Shown here in pieces: positions 11,901-23,302 of a stretch of 64,000 nt of DNA. The translations under genes were made by a program, and so were the position numbers. Numbering within the stretch: position 1 is the first letter of the stretch; every line of letters starts with the position of its first letter. Origin of the DNA: Amoebophrya sp. A120 (taxonomy: Eukaryota > Sar > Dinophyceae > Syndiniales > Amoebophryaceae); NCBI GenBank assembly GCA_905178155.1, contig CAJINV010000004.1:2060391-2124390 (forward strand). Reading direction: 5' to 3'. The notes under the pieces are model-generated. The model saw nothing but the letters and a program-made list of their open reading frames with translations, was not told the origin of the DNA and ran no database searches.

Positions 11901-14900
11901 GATACTTTTGCACTGGATAGACACAACGCGTCCACCGCAGCTGCGAACTTTTGCTTCAACAAAACTTCGTTTTCCTTGAGCAAAACCATGATCGCGCCGG
12001 ACACCGCCGCCTCCAGAAACCCGACGATCACCCACTGGACGAGCGGGATGAACGTGAGACCGGAGAGCGCCAACTCCACCATGTTATGCATTGCAAATAT
12101 GTCTGTGCCTGGAAGGATGCAAGAAGGTCTGTCGTGCATATTTCGCATGCTCCCTGATGCCTGTAATGCAGGGCTTAGCGTGACAGATGATGTGTAGAGG
12201 GCTTGCTTCTTTATCTTTATGCCTATTCTGCATGAGAAATGCCCTCTCCGCGTAGCGCAAAGAACTGGACCTCTCTTGCTGGTCATGGTGCAATACAGAT
12301 TTTTTTCGAATCCAGAGACAGCATCACAAGTTGCAACCTTCCAGATCCAGACATATTTGCCGTGGATCCATGTCCGCGAGAAACAAAACGATCCAGGAGA
12401 TCGCAGCTGGGTAAATGTAGGCGTGCCAGTAGTCGGTGATGGAGTTGGAGAGAAACTTTTTGATCTTCCCAAACCCGGCATTCCAAATGTTTTTCACATT
12501 TTGCCACACGGATGCAGTGGAATTTGTGCTTAAGGTTCTGTTCAACTCTAGCTCGTTCTGGAGTTCTTCTTCTCTTGTGAGAATAGATCTACTATACTGA
12601 CCTCCTGCTCCGCGCATCCAATCCGTGAATTTTTCCCACTTCCGCCCGATGTTCTGCCTTGTGTCGGCCAAGAATTTCCTTGTGTTGTCCTTCGCGGCTT
12701 GGAAAGCCGTTGCGGTGTGGTTTTTCGCCTGGTGGTATGCGGAGATCGCGGTATCTTTCCACTCCGCCGTTCTGTTCGCGATCTGGTCGCGCATTTTCTG
12801 CCAGGAGAAGTTGTTTATTACACTATTCTCCGGCAGGAGCCAGGAAGAGAACTTCTTCTGGTTTTGTAGTTGAACTTCCAGCGCCGACGCGGTCCTCGGA
12901 AGGGCTTGATGTGGGCCGGGATCTGTAGTCGTGGTTCTTCGCGAAAAAGGTCGGTGGGAGTCGTGCTCGTAGTCTTTACTTTCCCTACTGAATTTGGCGG
13001 TAACTACAGCAGAAGCACCATCAGGGTGCTGGGCATCATCCACCCTTTGTTGCTCCTGCTTCTCTGCATCGGCGCTCGTCGTGCCGCCCTCGTTATTCAC
13101 AACAACAGCCGTTTTTTCGACAAAACTCGCTCCAATCCGTGTCCCTTCCTGGGCCTTCCCCCCCAACGGTGGGGCTTTCTTAGCGGCAGGAACAAAGGGG
13201 CTCTCGTCCACCGGGTTGAACATCGTTCCAAAGACCGTCGCCGTCTTCCCCCCTCCCTCTTCATCCGCAAGAAAAACCCGGTCCCGGCCCATCCACCCCG
13301 CCTGCATCGACTCGAAGATGGACCGCAAATTTCTTTATCAAATGTAAAAATGTCTGGGTCTGGGAACTTGCGATGCTGGGCGGCGTATCATGATGAGGCT
13401 ACAAATGCTGGCTCAGCATGACAAGTGTCTGAGCTCCTAGGTGTTGCCTATTCTGCATGACAAGCTGCGCTTCTGCATCACAGAAAAACGGAGCTCTTGG
13501 GTAACGTGCATGGCAGTTTTAAGAGTCATGCCAGACAAGCATGACAAATGTTGCATTCTTCCAGACCCAGACATTTTTACATTTGATATCCTTCTCGTGT
13601 AGTCGAAAAACTGCGAAATGAAGTCCAGCGGCGAAAAAACCCGCACCGCCACACTGTTTGCCGTGTCCAAAATCGCTCCGAGCGCGTCCGTATCAAATGT
13701 AAAAATGTCTGGGTCTGGAACATTCTGACACTTGTCATGCACGTTTTGCACCTTGATATTCCCGATTCACACTCGGGGGAACTGGAACTTTCGCGAGACC
13801 AAACGAGATGGCAAGCGAGGTCCGCGCGCCCCCCCTGGAGGTGAGATGCGAGGGTGGCCCTGTATTGTGATCTGCAATCTGCATTAGACCACACAGGAAA
13901 TGAGGAAGTTGGAGAAGGATCCTAGATGATCATGAGCGACACTATGGAACGCTCCAACAACCTCAGCCAACCACTGCCCTCGCATTCACAAGAGACCTGC
14001 CAAGGCAGACTCAACTCCGGAGAATCTTCCCGAAGCCGACCTCTAAGTTCGGCCTGGTCGGCAACGAGGCAATGTCCTCAGGGGCCGTTAGGAACCTCCC
14101 GAAACAACCGTCAACGAGCTCCAGCGCCAGGAAGCCGCTGACGAGAGAAACGCACAGACTGTTCCCAATGGCAAGAACAGAAAGGCAGGGACATAGGTGA
14201 ACCGACAGTGACACCAACTCGACCAAGGTAACCCAGAGTTCCAGACCCGGGGAACACTGGGGACCACGCGGCAGAAGCGCAGCACAAAGACGCCTGAAGT
14301 GTTCCCATGCATGAGCCCTGATGTGTGTGATGCATGCCCTAGTAGCATCACAGATTTTTCCAGAGCCTCTTGATGCCTATTCCGCATGACAAATGCAATG
14401 CCCTCTCCGCGTAGCAAAAATTACATTCCTTTTGGTACTCACGCAATACAGATTTTTTTGGAATCCAAATGCAGCATGACAAGTTGCATTCTTCCAGACC
14501 CAGACATTTTTGCATTTGATAGTCCGGGATGTACACGCGGAACACCAGGCGGAAGACCTCCGGGAGAACGAGCGCCAGCCCGGGTAATATTTGCGCCACG
14601 CCCGGGAGGGTCGCGATGGTCACGGAGGTAAGTTGCGAAAACCAGGCGGCCAGCTTCTCGATGACCATGGTGGCGAACAGGTGGAACCGCTCGCTGCCGA
14701 TCAGAAATTGGAGGAACACATCGCTTATCAAGTGCAAAAATGTCTGGGTCTGGAAACTTGTGATGCTGTGTGGCATATCATGAGGAGGCCACAAGCACAA
14801 TTGCTGGCTCAGCATGACAAGTTTCTGAGCTTCTAGGTGTTGTTTAATCTGCATGACAAACTACGTTTCTGCATGACAGAAAAGTGGGGCTCTTTGTTAA

Positions 14901-16776
14901 TGTGCATGACATCGGTGATCTACGGGCAGGCTGTCCCGGTGGCGCTTTGGCCAATCGTACAGAGAAAAAACAAAAAATAACAACACAAGTTAGGTAGGAA
15001 TACATGTGAAGGTTAAGATTGAAGTCAAAAGTCGTAGAGACATTAATAAAGTAGTTCCTACGGGCATGGTCACGATTGGGCTTTAGTGGGTAGAGCAACG
15101 AATTGTTACACTTCTATCCGCTGGTCAAGTACGAGGAAAACGAGAGCAGCATCGAAGAAGGGAAAGGCGCGCAAGCAGAGCAGCCCAGCAGCAGCAAAAA
15201 ATCAAGACAAGAAGCAGACTACCGCCACCCGGGGTCCTACCCGACCGAAAACTGTACTGGTATGGGCCAACATACCACAAAAGGTACAGAAGCAGGGTAG
15301 GTGCTCGCGTAAAGAGAAAGATGACCAAACCTACAGCGCCCGAGGGTGCATGCTCACCACTGTAGGATAATCTCTTTACCGTCTGCCAGCAGACAAGCTG
15401 CTGAAAAACAAGGAAGTGCAAAGCAAAAAACAGGTTGGAGCCAGCAGGCCAACCGCAACAAGACATCCACCCAAGCGATTGGAACCAGCAGGTCAATCAG
15501 AGCAAAGCAGCAGAGGTCATGCGTCGAGGGCCGGGCACGCGCGAAGAGAAATGCAGCATCTACTTAAACGTTGTGGGTCGTGCAACGAAGGTAGTTCAAC
15601 GGAATCTCAGTGGAGTGATTGACGTAGTTCAACGCATTCACACGAAAGACGTACCGAGTGATAGCGTGCACTTATCATCATGAGAGCGCAGAACTAATCG
15701 CATATAGTGTTTGCTTTTTCGTTGTAACGACAGATTTAAGAGTCATTTTTCGTTGTTAATGTGCATGACAGATTTAAGAGTCATGCCAGACAAGCATGAC
15801 AAACTTGCATTCTTCCAGATCCAGACATTTTTACATTTGATATCGCTGCTGAAAAGCGAAAAGTCACTCGAGAGGGTCAGGTTCGTCCGGTTCGCGATGT
15901 AAAACTGAATTTGCGTTTGGTAGGAGCTATCAAGTGCAAAAATGTCTGGATCTGGAAGAATACAAATTTGTGATGCGCATTTCAGACAACAGAAAAATCT
16001 CTCATGCATAGGCAGCAAAAGTTGCCCACGTTCTGTCACCAAAGTGGGGGATTTGTCACGCGGATTCGGCATTGCGCAAGCTTCTCGAAGCCTGTGATGC
16101 TAGAGCTTCCATGCCAGACCTTCTGTGTCATGCAACAACAGCATGACTCTTCCAGACCCAGACATTTTTGCACTTGGTAGGAACTCATGGTCTGCGACAC
16201 CGCCTCAATCTTCGTGCTCAGCCACTGTCGCTGCGCCTTGTCAGCGATGGTGGAGGAGAGTCCAAGCGTTGCGTTTTTGATGCTGGACACCGTGTCGGAC
16301 GCTTTCGACGCCAAACTCCGAATAGAAGCGGTGGCATAGTTGAAAAAATCGCTTTTCTTCAACATCGTGACCGCTAGCTTGTTTCTTCGCTCGCGTCTCT
16401 TGTTCTCCTGTAACAAGTAGAGGACTGAGCTGGCAGACAATTTTCGGGCTCGTAGTGGTCTCGCATGCAGTTCGTGAGGGTCGTGAGATTTTTGTTCCAA
16501 GGTGGTGTCGCTATATACTACTTCGCGGTGGTCCTCGTCGTGGTTGTGCCTGCTTTCAACTAGAGGCCGTCGCTCCTCCGGTGTGAACGAGGAAAAGCTC
16601 TCCGGAAAAATTTCAGCTGCACTGCTGGCCTCGTCCGCAGCAGCGGTGTCGTGCTCGTAACTGGAATCGCGGGTCCTAGTGGCATCCGCGAAGGTAGGAA
16701 AACTGACGTACAGTTGGAGGTGCAGCAGAACTGCTAATTTCAGCAGTAGTTCACACGGCGACATTTTCCGGCTCAA
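8848..16776 (-). CDS. Large predicted secreted amphipathic-helix protein (about 1,669 aa)
   Basis: Seven exons, 16776-16180, 15922-15843, 14720-14522, 13685-13589, 13330-12369, 12079-11920 and 11762-8848, total 1,670 codons when each of the six introners is removed with one TSD copy. Every intron is an introner. The start MSRKMSPCELLLKL leads into a typical signal peptide ending near FADA. The rest is long amphipathic helix broken by charged or Ser/Thr linkers: helical blocks in exons 1-6 and early exon 7, a Ser/Lys/Arg-rich stretch of about 250 residues in mid exon 7, then a hydrophobic region with two likely membrane segments (ALVCDFLALILSAAV and ILGVTFSILIPGVVTILL) and a final helical block. 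This resembles lipid- or membrane-binding helical proteins in style only; I recognise no family. Secretion or surface display is inferred from the signal peptide. Joins at 13330/13589 and 15922/16180 are the least certain by a few nucleotides. Confidence 0.75.
11768..11919. mobile_element. Introner, family 7 (AAAAGTATCGTACTCGT termini)
   Basis: 152 bp. Inverted termini GCAAAAGTATCGTACTCGT and ACGAGTACGATACTTTTGC; TSD GACAC on both sides. Removal joins VDALC to LTNEN in frame. This is the only member of its terminus family in the window, but it carries the shared TTTGTAATGC core words. Confidence 0.88.
12085..12368. mobile_element. Introner, family 1
   Basis: The left end is TATGCATTGCAAATATGTC and the right end carries a degraded inverse (CCAGATCCAGACATATTTGC). 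TSD CATGT on both sides. Removal joins LAD to MVELALSG in frame. Confidence 0.85.
13336..13588. mobile_element. Introner, family 1
   Basis: TATCAAATGTAAAAATGTC ... GACATTTTTACATTTGATA; TSD TTCTT/TCCTT (one mismatch). It separates a 97-nt exon from the 13330-12369 exon, and removal keeps frame. Confidence 0.88.
13691..14521. mobile_element. Introner, family 1, enlarged to 831 bp
   Basis: Intact outer ends (TATCAAATGTAAAAATGTC and GACATTTTTGCATTTGATA) with perfect TSD GTCCG. Standard introner sequence is present at about 13691-13752 and 14304-14521. The middle, about 550 bp, is unrelated to other introners and probably a nested insertion. Removal of the whole unit joins VYIPD to ALGAILD in frame. 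Confidence 0.82.
14726..15842. mobile_element. Introner, family 1, enlarged to 1,117 bp by a nested insertion
   Basis: Outer ends and TSD TCGCT are intact. Introner sequence runs 14726-14911 and resumes at 15770, so an about 858-bp foreign segment sits inside. The intron still joins LFSSD to VFLQF in frame. Confidence 0.85.
14912..15769. mobile_element. Nested insertion inside an introner, 17-bp target duplication
   Basis: The 17-mer TTGTTAATGTGCATGAC occurs at 14895-14911 and 15753-15769, bounding sequence absent from sibling introners. A 17-bp duplication is typical of LINE/SINE-like target-primed insertion and unlike the 5-bp duplication made by introners. Near its right end GACAGATTTAAGAGTCAT is also duplicated (about 15729 and 15767). 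I see no reverse transcriptase frame, so it would have to be non-autonomous. Confidence 0.65.
15928..16179. mobile_element. Introner, family 1
   Basis: TATCAAGTGCAAAAATGTC ... GACATTTTTGCACTTGGTA; TSD GGAGC/GGAAC. The longer local repeat TGGTAGGA makes the exact cut ambiguous, but every placement gives the same peptide, MSSYQTQI. Confidence 0.86.
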
Positions 16777-18704
16777 CTTGGGATGATCGCAGGGCCGGCT
16801 CGCTACCTCCGCCGAGGTGGACCAGGGGTCTTTACAGACGATTCATCTTTGCAACCTAACTGACAATTGTAATTCACTTTCACATCGATGTTTTTAGACG
16901 CGAAATAGGATGAAAGAGTGTGGTTGTACACCACCAAATGAAAGGGAGTTTATTCAAAATCAAAAAATAGCCATTTTACAACTTCTGGTCAGAAGTAGGT
17001 ACACTTTTAGTACCAAATATAGCCGCCGGGGCGGGGGTAGTGAGGTCGTGGGCGTTTTTTTGCCGACCGCTGCCTTGGCCGCGGCTTTGCTTTTTCTGGG
17101 CTCGCCATACCGCCCTGAGTCACGTTATGCCGCACGGTATGGCGGTCCCTTGAGAAACGTCACAAATTTCAGCACATTTGCAAAGCCCCTTTCCGAAGGC
17201 CAGCCCCCATGCTATGGGGCCGATCCGGGCGCCACGGGGGGCGCCCAAAAAGCGAAGAAAAATCGGGCCCATAGCATGCGGATTGGCTTTGCGCGTGCGG
17301 GCCGCTTTTTCTTTTTCGCGTTTTTATTTTTCACGCTGGCGCTTTTTGCAAAGCTTCCCAGGCTCTGAAACCGGCGAAAAGGCGGCCGCTTTCGCGGCCG
17401 CCCAAAATGCTCCGAAATCGCGGCCGTGCCATGCTGTTTCGCTGTTCTGATTTTGGGCGTATTTTTTGCGCGCCCCTTTTTGGACGCCCCAAATCGCCAG
17501 AAACTAAGGCGGTGGGCGCCTCAGAAGGGCGCCCCTTTTGCCAGCTCCCCTGCGTCGTTTTATCAAGTGCGAGTCGATAGCTTTCGACCGGGCTTGTTTG
17601 ACGGCAAAGCCCCGCGCGCTTGATAATTGAAAATTTTTTATATCAAAAAACGCTTCCGGCCGCTTGAAAACTGCCGGCCGTTTTGCTGTCTGGGTGGCAA
17701 AAAAACTCCCCGGTTAGAACCGTTCGGTGACCTCACTACATACAAAAAAACACGAACTGTGATAAAGAATCTTACTTTATCCTCCACAGAAGACGAGACC
17801 TTCGAAATGGACCGATAGAGAGGATCAAGCGACACGGCACGATGATGGCGATAGTAGAGAAGTCGTCTGACTGTGACAGCACGATGACGATAAAGCACTA
17901 CCTACCCTGTGAGAACGTGATTGAGGTTGTAATACCTCTCCACCTACAAAATAAACCCTGCGCACGACAAAAGCGACCGACCAGAGCGGCGACCGATACC
18001 TCGTTTCACAGAGACAGAGAACTAGACTGCACCGAGTCTAACGCAACACGACGGTGAGGACCCTGATTTAGGAAGACATGTCTCTTATAGAATCCTGGTG
18101 ATACTGCTCGTCGTTTCGTCTAGGAAAAGATCTTGTGTGCGCCGCCCCTTCACCCTCTGGAAAGAAGGCCACCACTTTGAAAATAAGTAGAGCTGTGCAC
18201 CCCTCCAACTCAGATCCATCGTACCCACTTATTCTGAAAGTGACTGGCGAGCAAGGGGACCTACCAGTAAAATTTCCTGGTATTAGGCAGCACAACATCC
18301 GTGCTCTCCAGACCGAAATCGGACACAGAGAAAAGTGAAACACAAGAACAACGGACATAGTTCTTGTAATCCAAACAACCCAATATTTACTGTGCTGTCA
18401 AGCTTCCCAGCCTTAGCTTCGCCCAGTCACAGGACGGCATCACATTATCACTGTTCTACAAAAAGCACGGGCTTTGTCTACAGAAGTTGATTAAAACTCA
18501 TTCTCCGTGTGTCTTTCAGATTCTCCCACTGGATCGAATTGTGTCCTACTGACCTTCTTTCATCACGAAACGCTGAACGGAATCAGGAGCCTGCGACATC
18601 AAAGGGACCGGACCAGAAAAAGGAATAAGAAATAGGTTTTGTTATTTTGGAAACCAGTGCAGCACTGGTTCTCTTCACGAGATCGATCCAGGTAGCAACC
18701 TCGG
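16777..18704. other. Intergenic region with a GC-rich hairpin-dense block
   Basis: There is no supported gene. About 17,020-17,640 is strikingly GC-rich and rich in palindromes (separate entry). 17,640-18,704 contains only short frames without motif. Confidence 0.5.
17020..17640. repeat. GC-rich cluster of inverted repeats
   Basis: At least three strong stems: CGCCATACCG/CGGTATGGCG near 17103-17146; CATGCTATGG with its inverse CCATAGCATG near 17208 and 17270; and GGCGGCCGC-TTTC-GCGGCCGCC near 17382-17403. GGCGCC-type palindromes recur around 17230-17530. The base composition differs sharply from both flanks. Function unknown; a foreign insertion or a structured non-coding element are the options. 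Confidence 0.55.
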
Positions 18705-20394
18705 TTAATCATCCATCTCGCGTAACCTCGCCAATGATCTCCTCATCAACTTCGCCTTCCCTGGCCAACCTCTCGCGACAATCTCCTCGAGCGTGCAAGG
18801 CAGATTATTCTCAGCGATCATCGCCTTAATTTCCGCCGCGACCCCGCATCGCTCCAAGGCCCGCAAAAAGGTCATCTCCCTACAATTTCCTATAATTTGT
18901 TGGTATGCTGCAATTTCCGTCGCAAAGCCAAGGTCCAGCTGGAGGGCTTTGGCTTCCTTGTCGACCAATCGCAGGCAGATTGATGCAACCGGGAAACAAG
19001 GGAGCTTCTTTATCAACGGCCTCCACCATTGGCGCCGGTCCAGGTCCTCGCGGCACTGTATAAACAAGAGTACGAGTGATTACCGACGAAAAAAAAATTT
19101 TGCACAAATACGAATTTAGAACTGAGAGCGAAGTACACCAATCGACCTCCTAGGCTTCGGGCGCGAAATGAAAAGCCTGGCACTTAAGTGCGTAACAGAC
19201 GAAGGAATCATCAGCTTAACAACTTGAGTCAACAAACCATAACACTAAGTATACCTCCAAACGAGCAGAGGGCGTGGAGATGTCCCTGGATACAAAAGTT
19301 TTCCAATATCTCGACATCTCCTCTAATCCTATTGTCTTCTGCAGCCGCGAAGAAAACTGGTGCTCTTCGCCCTTCGCCTTGAGTGCGTCCAGTAGCGTCC
19401 GCACGACCGGAGCAACGACGTCGCTAAGCATGCCCGGAAAATCGTCGTCCACACCAGTGCCGGCGCTCCACTCCCACTGGTGGGATGTGATGACGCTGTA
19501 GGCAAGCCCGTAGATTGCATTCGCCGCCTCACCGGCTCCAACATCCACCGACTTCGCCGCAAGATGAGACGCCACCACAAAATCAGGGTCTGGATCTTCA
19601 CCACCGGTGAGCCACTGCGAAGATGAAAAGAACCAGTGAAGAACCTCTTGTGCGTACGCGCCCCGACGCGCCCTCGCGAAAATGGCACCGCCCCCCGCGC
19701 GTTCATGCTTGTCGGCTTCCGCATCCGGTAACTCGAGCAGGGCACGACCGAGACCCCATGGTGCGGTGCCAAGCGGCAGGGATAAAAAAGCCCCTGCCCT
19801 GCTCTTTTCGGCTTCTCCTCCCACCTCTGAATCCCCCTCGAACAGAACCAGCCAGCTCTGATCGTACAGGAAGCTTCGAGCGCCATTTAATTCCATCCCT
19901 TGTAACAGAATATAGCTGAGGCGCCAGTCGTAGTCCCTTTCTGTTTCACCCGGCAGCCGCTCCAAGTTCACCACCGGCTCCACACTCGTGATGACGAACT
20001 GGTAGGCGCAGCACGCCTCGTAGTCGATCAATTCCTCGTTCGCCGCGACGCGCACAGTAGTTTCCTCAACCGCCGGCTCATCCTCCTCGCCACTGGGGCA
20101 GTAGTTGCTGCAGCCGTCGTCACTCTTATCCTCCTCGTCACCACCACCAGCCCCGCCCTGCCCTTCACTCCCTGCACCTCCTTCTTTCGGGCAAATCAGC
20201 CACTGAATCCGGTGGAGCGGCGGCAATAATTGGTCTTCGTCGAAGAGGGGTTCGATGAGCTTCCAGGAGGAAAGGTCACCAATCTTCACCACTTCCTGCG
20301 TGTTCACCTGGACCATGCAGCTCTTTGCCGCATTCCGAATCTCGAGGAAGGCGGCGGTCTCGACCGGCGCCGGTGGTGGAGGGGCGGAGGACAT
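18705..20394 (-). CDS. Uncharacterised protein, family member B (496 aa)
   Basis: Two exons, 20394-19255 and 19055-18705, joined by a GT-AG intron (donor GTATACTTAG, acceptor TTTATACAG) give 497 codons. It is a paralogue of the 504-aa protein at 5578-7092, with the same order of parts: N-terminal beta-rich segment, PPL-HRIQWLI, acidic linker (about residues 75-110), AYQFVITS, ARSFLYDQ, and a C-terminal helical block LERCGVAAE. The linker is rich in Gly, Glu and Asp. No signal peptide, membrane segment or catalytic motif is seen. The two paralogues are separated by the large secreted-protein gene, so the duplication is dispersed rather than strictly tandem. Confidence 0.82.
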
Positions 20395-21082
20395 TTCTTT
20401 TGTTCGTTTTGTCTATCTTGCGTCGAAGTTCTTTGAAAATCAGGCTGAACAAGACCTGTGCGTCGTGATAAATGAATCGGAGATTTTCCCTCGAGGATAA
20501 GTAGACTGCAAAACCAAATCAATGTGAAAGGTGTGAGGATACGAGAATGAGAGTCCGCTTTTTTTCGAATCAAAAGGTTACTTCGCAAGTGCTCATAAAA
20601 GGAACTAAAAAAAATCGTGTGTGAAAAAGACGCAGAAAAACCTTTTGCAACAAATGACTATGTCGCGCGAGCACTGATCTTTTTTCCTTTCGATCGATGG
20701 ATTCTTTGTCGCATGCGCGAAAGCGAACTGGCTGACGCTTTCCGCGTAAGTATACGTGCGCGTGCGAATATTGCGACACGTCGTGCTACAGGCGATTGAT
20801 CACCATCTTGCGAATAGAACTAGTCATGATAGAACATGTCTTCTGGAGTGAACATTGCTTCAAGACAAGCACCCGCGCTCGTAGGGTAGAAGTACAACTT
20901 GATTTTTTCCTGCAGACTCTTATCAGCACGAGATCGAGAAAGAAAGGCAGGCTTCTTGATTAACAGTGCGGAAAAGAGTACTCGACCAAAGATTCCCTAC
21001 TTTCATCGGTTCCAATGCGGGTGACAGCAAGAGCATTTACAAGGAACTGTTGCTTGCTTGTCCCCCTACCTCCTCGTCCACC
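20395..21082. other. Intergenic, nothing recognised
   Basis: AT-rich spacer between two minus-strand genes with no introner, RNA gene or coherent open frame. Confidence 0.45.
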
Positions 21083-23302
21083 TCACACCGCCGGTGCCTG
21101 CAAAAACGCAATGTCCCTCGCCTCCTCCAAGAGTGCCACCGTGGCCCCACTAGCGGTTTCCGCGAACGGCTGCAGCGTCGCTGCGGTGGCCCCGTCGCTC
21201 GGTCCGCTCTCCTCCTCTCCAATCGGGCCGGGGACAATCTGCGATAGCACGTAGTCTCCGCTACCGGTTTGGTGCAACAAAAACACGGTACTTTCGCCGT
21301 CCGTGGCACAGCTCTTCCCGTTCCGTAACCCCTGGAGGACAACGTGCGGGGAAGCTAAAGACGAAGCTTCTGTCCCACCCACCGCTGCTTCCGCCGTACT
21401 TCCGCCGCGGGCGGCGAGAAATGCCGGGGTCACATGGGTTGACGCGACAGCCTCGGGAACGGGTTTTGGGAATTTCGGAATCGCGAACAGAGCGTCGGAG
21501 CAGGAGGAAGCGGTGCCGGTCCTGGACGTAGAAGCTAATGTTGACACCTGTCCCGCTCCTGCCGCACCATTCCCACCTGCACTATTTCCAGCAGTAGCTG
21601 TAGCAGTCACCGGGCAGCTTTGCGCCAGGTACAAGAGCTGCTGGGCGTCGTTGCACACCACCGCGGACGAAGATGCGCTGTTGGTCACGGTTTGGAGCAA
21701 CCCGTGCGTGCTTCCGTCGTCGGCGATCAAAAGCTTCTCGACGTCCCCGGTCGGATGTGAGGGGGCAAAAGTTCTTTTCGTTCCTCATTTTTGGACGCCA
21801 ATGGAAGCAACGGCACAAATGTAGTTTTTGCATGACAAATTGATGTAAAATTCAACATGCTGTTTCGGCTCCTTCCGGATCATGAACCTGTCATGCATAG
21901 AAGTAGTGACAAGATGAAAGAGTTCATGTTCTAGTTCGCAGAACAAATCATGTATGAGGGAAAAAAATCCTGCACTCTCATACCGCTGCGCTGTGCGAAT
22001 TCAGTACGTACACATCCAGATCGTCGGCGGAAACGGCGTTCGGCAACCCGTGCGTGGAGAATCACAGTGCACAACGTCCCCTCCCCTTCGCTTGTTAAGC
22101 ATCAACAGCAATAGAAGCGTCGGCGAGCATGCAGCTTTTGCATAAAAGGGAAGGAAAGTTGCTCCGTGTCATATTGGCAGCGGAATTTCGTTCACGGGCA
22201 GTTTCTCGAAGGAGCGGAATTCCTTCAGTGCTAGTTTAGACAAATCCCTGCCACTGTACTTCAAAATCTTCCCCTCCGCGGCGTTCTCCGGCACACCGAT
22301 GAACAGATCTCCCGACGCCGGGTTGCAATTCATATCCAGGATCTGTTTGCCTTCCATCAACGCTATCCTGTGTGAAAAATGTCACCTCCGTCCCGAAGTC
22401 ACGTTCGAATTTCTGCTTTCTCCAGCTGACGATTAGGAACGCTTTTCATACAGATGCGCATCAGAAATGCTCCTGCAGTTGAAAGTCTGCATGACAAGTC
22501 TGGTTCAGACACGTTTTTCCTCAGGATAACCACCCGGGGCTCCTCGTCCAGTACCGACAGGCGGCCGAGCTGGCCGGCCGTCGGGCTTCCCGCAGCCGCG
22601 CTGTCCTCGTCCGCCTGCACCACCAGCGAGAACTGGAGAATCTTCGGCTTCTCCCGCAGCACAGAAGCGGTCGCGGTGGGGTCGTCGGGGGTTGGCGGAA
22701 CCACGGCCACGTAGAGTTGGTTGCAGCACACGGCAATGGACGAAGAGTACCCTCCCGGAACCGCCGGCGACCCGTGGATCAGGGCGTGCTGAAATAGTGG
22801 AGATCGATACGGATACATAGATTGCAGCACCATCAATCACTCGTGCTCTCTTTCGAAGGTCAGTGACATAATCGACGACGGAGTCGTTGTGATCATTCTC
22901 ATTGGATTATTTGCAACCATAACGACCTGTTGTACTACTTACTAGACGGTCTACCTTATTATCCCCGTCCGTGATTGCCTCCGACTGCTTCGGATCCACC
23001 TGAAAGTAAGAAACTCCGCTGTAGTCGGAGACCAGCAAAAACCGATACAAGTCCCGCCCATTCACCGGATTCGCTGCCACGCAGAATGGCTTGTCGTTGA
23101 CCGCGTCGGTTTCTTCATTTTCTCCGAGCGAAACGAGAGACGAAATCGACGTCGACAAAGCGGACACTGTTGGTAAGAGAAAGGAGTTCCATTGCAGCAA
23201 TAGAAAGGCGATTGGCTGCGAAAATACGAGGCGGTAGAGACAGAAGGTGGCGCACGACGACCGACCTCCCGGGGGAGGGTGCGCTTCCGACCACCGACGC
23301 AT
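21083..23302 (-). CDS. Beta-propeller-like protein (525 aa), possibly secreted
   Basis: Five exons, 23302-22943, 22788-22529, 22358-22174, 22054-21983 and 21783-21083, give 526 codons. The first intron is GT-AG (donor CTA|GTAAGT, acceptor TTTCAG); the other three are introners. Repeated units have the look of propeller blades: DLYRFLLVSDYSGVSYFQVD, QLYVAVVPP then KILQFSL, GDLFIGVPEN then KILKYSG, LDVYVLNSHSAA, KLLIADDGSTHGLL, QLLYLAQS, TVFLLHQ then YVLSQIV. An NHL- or SMP-30-type fold fits best, from pattern only. After the ATG (MRRWSEAH) a hydrophobic stretch near residues 20-48 could be a signal peptide or anchor. Two of the introners are badly decayed, so the small 72-nt exon is less certain than the rest. 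Substrate or partner is unknown. Confidence 0.68.
21784..21982. mobile_element. Introner, decayed, family 3 right end
   Basis: The right end CCTGCACTCTCATA matches family 3; the left end is not recognisable. Internal GCATGACAAATT core words are present. Removal joins HSAA to GTKRTF in frame, but the TSD is poor (3 of 5). Confidence 0.55.
22060..22173. mobile_element. Introner, short and decayed, family 3
   Basis: 114 bp. The left end AATCACAGTGCACAACGTCC and right end GTTGCTCCGTGTCATA are degraded family 3 termini. Removal joins EIPLP to THGLPN in frame. Confidence 0.6.
22364..22528. mobile_element. Introner, family 2, short
   Basis: TATCCTGTGTGAAAAATGTC ... ACGTTTTTCCTCAGGATA, 165 bp. Removal joins PRVV to MEGKQ in frame. 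The TSD is weak. Confidence 0.72.

Noticed and set aside
15085-15140. tRNA-like string GTGGGTAGAGCAACGAATTG
   Set aside because: No acceptor stem, anticodon stem or B box could be laid out around it. It is inside the nested insertion, so a tRNA-derived SINE head remains possible but unsupported.
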